Origin: Rhodovulum sp. | GTDB taxonomy: Bacteria > Pseudomonadota > Alphaproteobacteria > Rhodobacterales > Rhodobacteraceae | Length of the DNA: 64,000 nt | NCBI GenBank assembly: GCA_002706605.1 | Contig: PALT01000018.1 | Location: forward strand, 96,659 to 160,658 | Direction of reading: 5' to 3' | Shown here: positions 18,075 to 25,449 of the stretch, piece after piece | Layout: each line of letters begins with the position of its first letter | Position numbering within the stretch: position 1 is the stretch's first letter | Program-made: the position numbers and the translations under genes | Notes under the pieces: model-generated | The model's input: only the letters and a program-made list of their open reading frames with translations | Database searches by the model: none | Told to the model about the DNA's origin: nothing

Positions 18075-18088
18075 TGTTGTGCACAAAT
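18075..18088. promoter_or_regulatory. Operator-like dyad 2, putative GntR site
   Basis: TGTTGT-GC-ACAAAT, containing the perfect palindrome TTGTGCACAA, a near copy of dyad 1. It ends 13 bases before the M24 start codon, abutting the ribosome-binding GGGGA. Centre-to-centre distance between the two dyads is 104 bases. Confidence 0.6.
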
Positions 18089-18101
18089 ATTGGGGAACAC
18101 C

Positions 18102-19286
18102 ATGCCGATTGAGAACGCACCGTTTTCACAAGCTGAATATGACCGCCGAATCCGTCTGGTCCGCACCGCAATGGCCGAGGCGGGAATCGATGTCATGTTC
18201 ATCACCAACCCGTCGAATCAGAACTGGCTGACCGGTTATGACGGGTGGTCTTTCTACGTCCACCAAGGGGTGATCCTGTCGCTTGAGGGGGATCCGATCT
18301 GGTGGGGGCGTCTACAGGATGCCAACGGCGCGCGCCGCACTGTCTGGATGCAAGATGACAAGATCATCTATTACGCCGACCGCTATATTCAGGCACCTGA
18401 CATCCACCCGATGGAGGATCTGGCGTCTCACCTGCGGATCATGGGCTATGGCGACAAGCGCATCGGCGTTGAGATGGAGACCTACTATTTCACCGCCCGC
18501 GCCTTTGCTGTGCTGGCCCAGGGTCTGCCGGACGCGCAACTGGTTGATGCCTCGACCCTTGTGAACTGGCAGCGGCTGATCAAATCTGACGAGGAACTGG
18601 CGTTCATGCGCCGCGCTGCACGGATTTCGGAATTGGTCATCGGGCGCGCGGTCGAAATCGCCGAACCGGGCATGCGCAAGCATGATCTGGTGGGGGAATT
18701 GTTCAAAACGTCGGTGCAGGGCGAGGATGACAGCTGGGGCGATTATCCGGCGATTGTGCCGCTCTTGCCCTCGGGTGAGGACGCAAGCGCGCCGCATCTG
18801 ACGTGGAACGGTGAGGCCCTGAAAAAGGGCGAGGCGACGTTTATCGAACAATCGGGATGCTATCGTCGTTATCACGCGCCGCTGAGCCGGACGATCTTCT
18901 TTGGCAAACCGCCCCAGTTTATGGCCGACGCCTCGGCCGCACTGACCGAGGGGTTGAACGCAGGGATTGAGGTCGCCCGCCCCGGCAACCGCGCCTGTGA
19001 CATTGCGCGGGCGCTGGATACCGAGCTGTTGAAGGTCGGGATCGAACGGCCCAACCGCTGTGGCTATGCCGTGGGTCTGTCCTACCCGCCGGATTGGGGT
19101 GAACACACCGTGTCCCTGCGCGCGATGGATGAAACCGTTTTGGAACCGGGGATGACGTTCCATTTCATGCCGGGCCTGTGGATGGACGATTGGGGTCTGG
19201 AGACCACGGAAACCATCCTGATCCGTGAAGACGGTCCGGCCGAGGCCCTGTGTAACGTCGAACGCAAACTGTTCGTAAAGGACTGA
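18102..19286 (+). CDS. Metal-ligand-less M24 'pita-bread' hydrolase, ectoine hydrolase (DoeA/EutD)-like
   Basis: 394 residues: an N-terminal creatinase-type domain (about 1-165, with NQNWLTGYDGWSFYVHQG) and a C-terminal pita-bread domain. At the places where M24 peptidases hold metal (D, D, H, E, E), this protein has Glu (FIEQSG), Pro (YHAPLSRT), a Tyr/Ala region (CGYAVGLSYPP) and Met (FHFMPGLW). A metallopeptidase role is therefore unlikely. Creatinase and ectoine hydrolase are metal-free C-N hydrolases of this fold, and the GYDGWSFYVHQ block is, to my knowledge, characteristic of DoeA/EutD. The start at 18102 has GGGGA upstream. It leads an operon with the M20 and GntR genes. Confidence 0.75.
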   Translation: MPIENAPFSQAEYDRRIRLVRTAMAEAGIDVMFITNPSNQNWLTGYDGWSFYVHQGVILSLEGDPIWWGRLQDANGARRTVWMQDDKIIYYADRYIQAPDIHPMEDLASHLRIMGYGDKRIGVEMETYYFTARAFAVLAQGLPDAQLVDASTLVNWQRLIKSDEELAFMRRAARISELVIGRAVEIAEPGMRKHDLVGELFKTSVQGEDDSWGDYPAIVPLLPSGEDASAPHLTWNGEALKKGEATFIEQSGCYRRYHAPLSRTIFFGKPPQFMADASAALTEGLNAGIEVARPGNRACDIARALDTELLKVGIERPNRCGYAVGLSYPPDWGEHTVSLRAMDETVLEPGMTFHFMPGLWMDDWGLETTETILIREDGPAEALCNVERKLFVKD

Positions 19287-19292
19287 TGCACG

Positions 19293-20447
19293 ATGGATGA
19301 TCGCCAACGGTGTCATGACATCCTGTCGGACCTGATCGCCTTTCCGACCGTGTCCGCAGACAGCAACCTCGACCTGATCGCCTATGTCGCCAACCTGTTA
19401 GAAGACGCGGGCGCCAAGGTTGAGGTGCAACAAAATCCCGACGGGACCAAGGCCAACCTGTTCGCCACGATGGGGTCCACCGAACAGGGCGGCGGGATCG
19501 TCCTGTCGGGGCACACCGATGTTGTGCCCGTTGCCGATCAGGACTGGACCCGCGATCCGTTCAAAATGGCTGAGTTGGACGGTAACCTGTATGGACGCGG
19601 GACCTGCGACATGAAGGGCTTCATCGCGGCGACACTGGCCAAGGTGGATGTCCTGCGTAACGCAGCCACCAAACGCCCGATTCATTTCGCGTTTACCTAT
19701 GACGAAGAGGTCGGATGCATCGGGGCGCAGTCCCTGATCGATCTGCTGGCCGCGCGTCCGGTGCGCCCGTCCATCGCCCTGATTGGTGAACCGACGATGA
19801 TGCAGGTGATCGAGGGTCACAAAGGGTGCTGTGAATACACCGTCACCTTTACCGGCGCGGCGGGGCATGGCTCGGCCCCTGATCGCGGGGTGAACGCCGT
19901 GGAATACGCAGTGCGCTATATCAACCGTCTGATGGAGTTGCGACAGGCCCTAATCGACCGGTGCCCGCCGGAGTCGCGCTTTGACCCGCCCCACAGCACC
20001 ATCAACGTCGGCAGTTTGCATGGCGGCAGCGCGCATAACGTCATTGCCGCGCGTGCGGTTCTGGAATGGGAAATGCGCCCCGTGGTGCCCGAGGATCATG
20101 AATTCGTCCTGAACGACCTGCGTGATTATGTCGGTGACGTTCTGTTGCCTGATATGCGTCGTGTGGCGAATTGGGCGGAAATAGAGACTGAAATCATTGG
20201 TGAGGTCGCGGGCCTCACCCCGATGGAGCAGAACGCCGCGCGGGATTTGCTGTTTCGCCTGACGGGCGCGAATGCCGCGCAGACCGTTCCGTTCGGGACG
20301 GAGGCAGGGTTGTTTCAATCGATCGGCATGGATGCGGTGATCTGCGGCCCGGGGTCTATTGATCAGGCGCATAAGCCGGACGAATTCCTATCGGTGGATC
20401 AACTGGATTCGTGTCTAACCATGCTTGATCGTCTCGCAGGGAACTGA
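19293..20447 (+). CDS. M20 family deacetylase, ArgE (acetylornithine deacetylase)-like
   Basis: 384 residues with the full M20 zinc set: His and Asp in LSGHTDVVPV, bridging Asp in GRGTCDMKG, catalytic Glu pair in TYDEEVGCIG, the Glu in LIGEPTMMQV, and a late His in IDQAHKPDEF. The dimerisation domain (about 170-290) includes GAAGHGSAPDRGVNAVEY. ArgE removes acetyl from N2-acetylornithine. Alpha-N-acetyl-diaminobutyrate, the product of ectoine hydrolase, is a one-carbon-shorter homologue. Lying six bases after a DoeA-like gene, this enzyme may replace the usual DoeB deacetylase. That is inference. Confidence 0.82.
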   Translation: MDDRQRCHDILSDLIAFPTVSADSNLDLIAYVANLLEDAGAKVEVQQNPDGTKANLFATMGSTEQGGGIVLSGHTDVVPVADQDWTRDPFKMAELDGNLYGRGTCDMKGFIAATLAKVDVLRNAATKRPIHFAFTYDEEVGCIGAQSLIDLLAARPVRPSIALIGEPTMMQVIEGHKGCCEYTVTFTGAAGHGSAPDRGVNAVEYAVRYINRLMELRQALIDRCPPESRFDPPHSTINVGSLHGGSAHNVIAARAVLEWEMRPVVPEDHEFVLNDLRDYVGDVLLPDMRRVANWAEIETEIIGEVAGLTPMEQNAARDLLFRLTGANAAQTVPFGTEAGLFQSIGMDAVICGPGSIDQAHKPDEFLSVDQLDSCLTMLDRLAGN

Positions 20448-20448
20448 C

Positions 20449-21114
20449 GTGACCAAGACCCAGAACAGCACCGCGCGCGACCGTCTGGACGCGATCCACG
20501 CCGAAATCCGCGACCGGATTTGTGGGCTGGACTACCCGCCGGGCAAGCGCCTGTCCGAGGTCGCATTGGCCGAGGAATTCGACGTGTCCCGCACGCCGCT
20601 GCGCCGTGTTCTGGCGCGGCTAGAGGATGAGGGGTTGGTGCAATCGGTCCACGGTGTCGGGACCTTGGTCACGGATGTTGACCCGCGTGAGCTTGGGCAG
20701 GTGTATCGCCTGCGTCAGGAGCTGGTACTGCTCTATGCACGGCTGGACCCCGTGCCGGTCACGGATGCGGTAGTTGATCGGTTCCGTGCCTTGAACGCGC
20801 GGGCAACTGCGTTGAAATCCACCCCCTCGGCGCGGGCCTTTGCGCAGCTGGACAGCGACATGTTTCTGGCCCTCCTGGACCTTACCGAAAACGCCCCACT
20901 GCGGGAGATCAGTGAGCGCCTCTATTTCCGTACCGCGCGCATCTGGGTTCAGCAGGTCACGGCCTCGCGTCTGGATCTGATGCAGGAGATCGAGATCTAC
21001 GCCAACGAAACCGCCCAGATCGTTGCGGCGCTTGAGGCCCGTGATCTGGACGCCGTCGGGCATCTCCGCCACGCGCATATATCGCTTAGCTTTTCGCGGT
21101 TTCAGGTAGATTGA
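20449..21114 (+). CDS. GntR family regulator, FCD (FadR) subfamily
   Basis: 221 residues. The N-terminal winged helix (about 8-75) has PPGKRLSEVALAEEFDVSRT and RVLARLEDEGLVQSVHGVGT; the C-terminal all-helical FCD-type ligand domain follows. The start is GTG at 20449, one base past the M20 stop, with AGGGA seven bases upstream. As the last gene of the M24-M20 operon it probably autoregulates through the two TTGT-N2-ACAA dyads ahead of the operon. Ectoine clusters usually use EnuR (MocR type, with an aminotransferase-like domain), so this would be a different control. Confidence 0.85.
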   Translation: MTKTQNSTARDRLDAIHAEIRDRICGLDYPPGKRLSEVALAEEFDVSRTPLRRVLARLEDEGLVQSVHGVGTLVTDVDPRELGQVYRLRQELVLLYARLDPVPVTDAVVDRFRALNARATALKSTPSARAFAQLDSDMFLALLDLTENAPLREISERLYFRTARIWVQQVTASRLDLMQEIEIYANETAQIVAALEARDLDAVGHLRHAHISLSFSRFQVD

Positions 21115-21120
21115 GGGCGG

Positions 21121-22005
21121 CTAGAGACTTGCCAGAGGGCGCGCCGTGTCCAAGAACGCTTGTAGCACGGGCGTAAACGGCTCTTGATGCGGCGCGACAA
21201 GGCCCACAGTCGGGCAGGGCGGGCTCTGCGTGATCGGCACCATGGTCAGGTCGCGCTCGCCAACCAGAAACTCGGCCATGTTCGTGGGCAGGATCGTCGC
21301 CCAATCCCCGTTCATCACGTTGCGCGTCAATACGACGGTCGAGTTTGACTCAATCAACGCGGTCGGCTCGGCGCCAACGCTCTGGAATTGATGGTTAATG
21401 ATGCGTCGGTTCTGCATGTCGGGCGTCAGCAGGCACAGACGGCAAGTCGCGAGCTGATCCCACGTGACATTGGTCTGACCGGCCAGCGCGTGATCGGGGC
21501 GACAGATCAGCACATAGTGCTCTTGATAGAGCGGGATGGTCGTCACGCGGCCCAAGGGCTCGTTGTCGAGATAGGTCAGACCCGCGTCGATTTCGAGATC
21601 ATCCAGCATTTGCAGGATCTCGGTCGAGGATCGGGATAGAACGGAAAATGTAATGTTCCCATAGGTTTGGTTGACGCGACATACCAAGTCTGACGCCCAA
21701 GTCAGGGCCGTGGGAACAACGGCTAGGCGCAAGTGGCCCGACAAACCGTCGCGCGTCGCGCGCATCTCTTCGCGCATCTTGCGGGCGTCACCGACGATCT
21801 GACGGGCCCAGATCAGGGCGCGCTGCCCCTCGGGTGTAAGGCCGCCAAAACGTGATCCACGATGGACCAATTTCACGCCGAACTGGTCCTCAAGCTGGCG
21901 AATGCCGGCGGATAAGGTCGGTTGCGTGATGCCCAAGTGCGCCGCCGCACGGCCAAAATGCTGCTCTTTGGAGAGAGCGATGAGCATCTCAAGCTTGTTT
22001 AGCAT
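21121..22005 (-). CDS. LysR family transcriptional regulator
   Basis: 294 residues: N-terminal winged helix (MLNKLEMLIALSKEQHFGRA, then GITQPTLSAGIRQLEDQFGV), then the periplasmic-binding-like effector domain. The start at 22005 has AGGA seven bases upstream; 50 in-frame codons above it are not credible coding sequence. It ends six bases from the convergent GntR gene with no terminator between. Its target is not evident: no divergent gene is close, and 700 bases of A+T-rich DNA lie upstream. Some roseobacter regulators of this type sit by formate dehydrogenase genes, but none is in the window. Confidence 0.85.
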   Translation of the reverse strand: MLNKLEMLIALSKEQHFGRAAAHLGITQPTLSAGIRQLEDQFGVKLVHRGSRFGGLTPEGQRALIWARQIVGDARKMREEMRATRDGLSGHLRLAVVPTALTWASDLVCRVNQTYGNITFSVLSRSSTEILQMLDDLEIDAGLTYLDNEPLGRVTTIPLYQEHYVLICRPDHALAGQTNVTWDQLATCRLCLLTPDMQNRRIINHQFQSVGAEPTALIESNSTVVLTRNVMNGDWATILPTNMAEFLVGERDLTMVPITQSPPCPTVGLVAPHQEPFTPVLQAFLDTARPLASL

Positions 22006-22152
22006 GGCGTGTCCTTGGGGCGTTCGGGTGGTCGGCTTGTGCGACGATACCCGCTTCTGCGGAGGGCGGAAAGGCGTCTTGAAGAAACCGGACACGGTCA
22101 AAAATGAGAAAAAACACACGGCCATCTGTTCGGAGTTGTAAATATACCTGTG

Positions 22153-22170
22153 CAAAATTTCGGAATTTTG
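22153..22170. repeat. Perfect 7-bp inverted repeat with TCGG spacer
   Basis: CAAAATT-TCGG-AATTTTG, about 150 bases upstream of the LysR start codon. It could be a regulator site or a short hairpin in the leader. Confidence 0.5.
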
Positions 22171-22415
22171 GGATTTGCGGAGCGGAAAACGAACATCGAT
22201 TTTGCCCTTAACTCACGTGAACGTGAATATCGGTAACGCCTTTGATACAAAATTGAGGCCGATCAAGGGAGGGTGACCGGAAAACATACGACCGAATCGG
22301 ACTGTTCCACTGGGGGTGGGGTAAGTGATGCATCTGTTAACTTGATTGCCCTCCTTGGTCTGCGGTGATCCGGAAATAGGCGCGATAAATTTCAGGTAAA
22401 ATGGGAATAATCTCG

Positions 22416-22442
22416 AATTGGATTTGAATAAGAAATCCAATT
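22416..22442. repeat. 10-bp inverted repeat with 7-bp spacer, candidate recombinase core site
   Basis: AATTGGATTT and AAATCCAATT, perfectly complementary, separated by GAATAAG. Arms of this size around 6-8 bases are the standard core-site geometry for tyrosine recombinases. It lies 261 bases upstream of the recombinase start codon. A plain hairpin is the alternative. I did not find a second copy in the window. Confidence 0.45.
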
Positions 22443-22703
22443 AGCGGCGAAATGAAAAGCGGAAGTAGTCATGTAAAAATCCCTGTGAGTTTTACAAAGA
22501 TCACGCGAACGTAAGCGGCACCAATAGGTCATAAATGCTACCTTAAATCCGTTCGCAGCTGCAGAAATTCGCGGTAATTCGGTCACAGTTCAGATGCTGG
22601 AGCCGGGTGAAATGTGAAACTCCTTGCTCGGACACCGCCCCATTTGCTCTCGAGGTAGGTCGGGGAGTAACGACGCACCCAGCGTCATTTGAGGAAGGCA
22701 TCA

Positions 22704-23636
22704 ATGAGCTTAGTAAAACGTTTGAAAGACGCGCTTATTTCTCCAGAAGATATGGGGAACGTCACGTTGAACCAATTTTTCGACGAACGCGTTTACCCGC
22801 ATATTCTGGTAAAGAAAAAATATCCGGAACATGATCGTCTGACATATGACAAGCATATCCGACCGAAATTGGGGACGGTAAAGCTTGCCGATATCACGCG
22901 GATTATGGTCGACGATTGGATGGCGGCGCAAATTGCCCTTGGGTACAAGCGCAGCACGGTAAACAAACACGTCTTTCTGCTGAATAGAATTATCAAATTG
23001 GCCAGCCACTGGGGCTTTATCTCGCATTCCCAATATTCGCAGCTTTTGCTGGAACGCCTTTCGCTGGGCGATTACAAACAGCACTTTCTTTCACAGGGGG
23101 AACTGCGTCGGCTACTACACGCTTGTGACAGTGATCCGCACCCGTACCTCGGGCATTTCGTGCGTCTCTTGGCGCTGACCGGAGCACGAAACGGTGAGGC
23201 GCGTCAGGCAAAGTGGTCGGATTTCGATCTGGAGCGCGGTGTTTGGATCGTGCCCAAGAGTAAAAACGGCCGCAGTCGCCGGATCATCCTTAGTCAGGCT
23301 GCGCGGGAAGTGTTGGATCGCACCCGTGAAACGGCGCGCGAGATCGGGACGGGAATCACCGAGGACGATTTTGTCTTCACGAACCCCAAGACCAAGACCT
23401 GTTACGATAGCTTTTACGCCGCTTGGCATCGGGCGCGGGATGCGGCGGATCTGGACACGGTGCGGATCCACGATTTGCGTCATACCTTTGCGAGCTTGCT
23501 GATCAACAACGGCTCAACCATCTATGACGTTCAGAAACTGTTGGGCCATCACCATATTTCGATGACCGAACGTTATGCGCATTTGCTGCCGGATCGCCTG
23601 CATGGCGAAGTCGAGAAAGTCTCTAACTTTTTGTAA
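22704..23636 (+). CDS. Tyrosine recombinase / phage-type integrase
   Basis: 310 residues. The N-terminal SAM-like core-binding domain (about 20-115, TYDKHIRPKLGTVKLADITR) is followed by the catalytic domain with all active-site residues: Arg in LTGARNGEARQ, Lys in VPKSKNGRSR, HxxR in IHDLRHTF, His in LLGHHHISMTERY, and the Tyr nucleophile in ERYAHL. AGGAAGG lies ahead of the ATG at 22704. There is no excisionase, phage gene or tRNA next to it, so this is a solitary recombinase: a relic of an element or a local site-specific switch. The first quarter of the gene is more A+T-rich than its surroundings, which hints at transfer. Confidence 0.92.
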   Translation: MSLVKRLKDALISPEDMGNVTLNQFFDERVYPHILVKKKYPEHDRLTYDKHIRPKLGTVKLADITRIMVDDWMAAQIALGYKRSTVNKHVFLLNRIIKLASHWGFISHSQYSQLLLERLSLGDYKQHFLSQGELRRLLHACDSDPHPYLGHFVRLLALTGARNGEARQAKWSDFDLERGVWIVPKSKNGRSRRIILSQAAREVLDRTRETAREIGTGITEDDFVFTNPKTKTCYDSFYAAWHRARDAADLDTVRIHDLRHTFASLLINNGSTIYDVQKLLGHHHISMTERYAHLLPDRLHGEVEKVSNFL

Positions 23637-23654
23637 TTACGGCTAAAACGCAAA

Positions 23655-23678
23655 CGGGCTCTCCGAAAGGAGAGCCCG
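23655..23678. terminator. Bidirectional terminator with GAAA tetraloop
   Basis: A perfect 10-bp stem, CGGGCTCTCC with GGAGAGCCCG, closed by GAAA. It lies between the recombinase (plus) and the porin (minus). Confidence 0.8.
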
Positions 23679-23700
23679 CGCATTCAAATCGGAGAACCGA

Positions 23701-24612
23701 TTAGAACGACATTGCGATACCCAGCGAGTAGGTGTCGGTGCCGGTCGAGCTGTCGCCGTAACCGAACTGAACGACTGCGCCGCCCAGGTCGTAGTTAACA
23801 GCCAGGCCGAAGCCGTCTGCGCCGGTGTCGAACTCACCGTAGTTCACGCCGATCGACAGTGCGTCCATGGTGTAGCCTACACCCAGACCCAGGTGGTCGT
23901 TACCGGTCGAGAAGTCCGAGTAGTTCAGGCCAGCAACGAAGCCGTTGCCGAAGTCAGCGTCAATCGAAACGCCGGTGATGTCGCCGAAGGTTGCGCCACC
24001 GTCTTGGTAACCCAGACCGAAGCCCAGAGCGATGCCGCCCAGGTCAGCGTCGTATTTGAAGCCGATTGCGTAAACGTCGTCAGCGGTGCCAGCGTCGTCC
24101 AGTTCAACCGAAGCAGCTACAGCGAAAGCGCCGAACGAGTAGTCGTAACGCAGTACTTGACCGTCGTTCGAGCCGTCCAGGCCGCTGTTGGCGTTGAAGC
24201 CAGCGTGGATGGTTTCGTCGTCTTGGATCGAACCGCCAACCAGGTTAACTTCCTGCATTGCCCAGTCCAGCGCACCGTCGGTGTCGCCCATGGTTACGGT
24301 GCCGAAGCCGCCCGAGATGAAGACCGAGTGTTCTTCACCAACACCAGCAGCAGCGATCGGGTCGCCAGCGGGAATGCCAGCAACGTCATCGTCGTCGCCA
24401 ACTTCGTCCAGATCGATGGTTGCACCGAAGGTCAGGCCGTTGTCGGTTTCGCCGGACAGCGAGAACTTAACGTCCATGTCGCTGTGGAACTGAGCGTCCG
24501 AAGTGCCGTTGTCGAAGATGCCGATTTCAGCCGAACCCGACAGCGAAACTTCTGCAGCAGCGAAGCCAGCCGAAGCAACCAGGGCCGTAGTAGCAAAGAG
24601 AACCTTTTTCAT
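23701..24612 (-). CDS. Outer-membrane porin, Porin_4 family
   Basis: 303 residues: signal peptide MKKVLFATTALVASAGFAAA, then alternating beta-strands rich in Gly, Asp and aromatic residues, ending in a C-terminal Phe (GIAMSF) as needed for BAM recognition. Repeats such as YDLGGAVVQFGYGDSSTG are typical of Rhodobacter-type trimeric porins. There is an Asp-rich loop near residues 70-80 (DEVGDDDDVAG). It is strongly acidic, as in marine bacteria. The gene uses a narrow codon set, suggesting high expression. GAGGGA precedes the ATG, and a 243-base divergent region holds its promoter. Confidence 0.9.
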   Translation of the reverse strand: MKKVLFATTALVASAGFAAAEVSLSGSAEIGIFDNGTSDAQFHSDMDVKFSLSGETDNGLTFGATIDLDEVGDDDDVAGIPAGDPIAAAGVGEEHSVFISGGFGTVTMGDTDGALDWAMQEVNLVGGSIQDDETIHAGFNANSGLDGSNDGQVLRYDYSFGAFAVAASVELDDAGTADDVYAIGFKYDADLGGIALGFGLGYQDGGATFGDITGVSIDADFGNGFVAGLNYSDFSTGNDHLGLGVGYTMDALSIGVNYGEFDTGADGFGLAVNYDLGGAVVQFGYGDSSTGTDTYSLGIAMSF

Positions 24613-24769
24613 GGTTTTCCCTCATTCTATATAAAAAGGTGACCTCAGCCCTCTGTCGAACTGAGTATGCTGCTGTGTCGCTCTTTGGGGCCGTGAATGC
24701 AAGAAAGCTGACACCCCCAACCCCATTGCACCCCGCATTGATGCAGCTTTGCCACACCGCGTTTTCCGC

Positions 24770-24790
24770 CCCCTATATACTATAGAGGGG
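24770..24790. promoter_or_regulatory. Near-palindrome between porin and DUF3576 genes
   Basis: CCCCT-ATATA-C-TATAG-AGGGG, symmetric apart from the centre base and one mismatched pair. It lies 65 bases upstream of the DUF3576 start and 158 bases upstream of the porin start. It could be a regulator site or overlap a -10 element (TATACT). Confidence 0.4.
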
Positions 24791-24855
24791 AAAAACCTTG
24801 TTCCGGCCCATATGCTCGGCTAGGAAAGCCGAGAACAGACATCAGGCAGGTTCTT

Positions 24856-25362
24856 ATGACTTTCGACTCTATTGTACGTGCGGCGCTGGCGCTGGCTTTT
24901 ACGGCGACTCTGTCGGCCTGTGGTTTGGGCGATAGCAGCTTGCTCGGCGATATTGGCCCGTCCAGCGACGAAAACATCGAACGTCAGCGGGAATCGACCC
25001 CGTTGGGTCAGGAACGTGAATCGACGATCTTTGACCTGTTTACGAATGCCGATGATCCCAACACCACGGTTGAGGTGAACAAGTATATCTGGACCGCCGC
25101 GCTTGAGGTGCTGGATTTCCTCCCGATTGAGGCGGTCGATCCGTTCTCGGGCGTGATTGTAACCGGCTATGGTACCCCGCCGGGTGGTGGGCGCGCCTAT
25201 CGTGCGACGGTTTATGTGACCGACCCCGCCTTGGATGCGCGCGCGTTGAACGTTGCGCTTGCCACGCGGTCGGGTCCGGTTGATGGCGCGACCACCCGCG
25301 CGATTGAGGACGCTATCCTAACCCGCGCGCGTCAACTGCGTATCCGCGACGGCGATCTATGA
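24856..25362 (+). CDS. DUF3576 lipoprotein
   Basis: 168 residues with a lipobox: the signal sequence ends in LSACG, so Cys at about residue 22 is lipidated. The mature protein contains VNKYIWTAALEVLDFLPIEAVDPFSGVIVT, the core of DUF3576, found through the alphaproteobacteria just upstream of leuS. It is probably an outer-membrane lipoprotein whose function is not known. It heads the conserved string DUF3576-leuS-lptE-holA, with a hairpin before leuS. Confidence 0.85.
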   Translation: MTFDSIVRAALALAFTATLSACGLGDSSLLGDIGPSSDENIERQRESTPLGQERESTIFDLFTNADDPNTTVEVNKYIWTAALEVLDFLPIEAVDPFSGVIVTGYGTPPGGGRAYRATVYVTDPALDARALNVALATRSGPVDGATTRAIEDAILTRARQLRIRDGDL

Positions 25363-25403
25363 TTTCGGCCGGGGGATGACCCCGGTCTGTACCACCATGA
25401 CGT

Positions 25404-25425
25404 CGCCGGGCCGTAGAGCCCGGCG
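25404..25425 (+). terminator. Terminator-like hairpin before leuS
   Basis: An 8-bp stem, CGCCGGGC with GCCCGGCG, followed by TTTCT. It is 24 bases ahead of the leuS ATG and preceded by a second G+C hairpin (CCGGGG/CCCCGG near 25370-25387). It may end the DUF3576 transcript or attenuate leuS. Confidence 0.6.
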
Positions 25426-25449
25426 TTTCTACTGACAAGGACCAGAACT

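Larger units (their letters stand above)
22006..22703. other. A+T-rich gene-free stretch between LysR and recombinase
   Basis: About 700 bases with visibly lower G+C than the flanks and no convincing reading frame. It contains two perfect inverted repeats (22153-22170 and 22416-22442, listed separately) and the tandem ACGTGA-ACGTGA at about 22215-22226. It probably holds the LysR promoter, the recombinase promoter and possibly a recombination site. Confidence 0.6.

Noticed and set aside
23687..23702. AATCGG-AGAA-CCGATT repeat at the porin stop codon as an attachment site
   Set aside because: Short arms overlapping the coding end; no match to the core-like repeat at 22416.
25398..25436. A 12-codon frame before leuS that spans the hairpin
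   Set aside because: No ribosome site and no leucine codons, so a leader-peptide attenuator is not supported.
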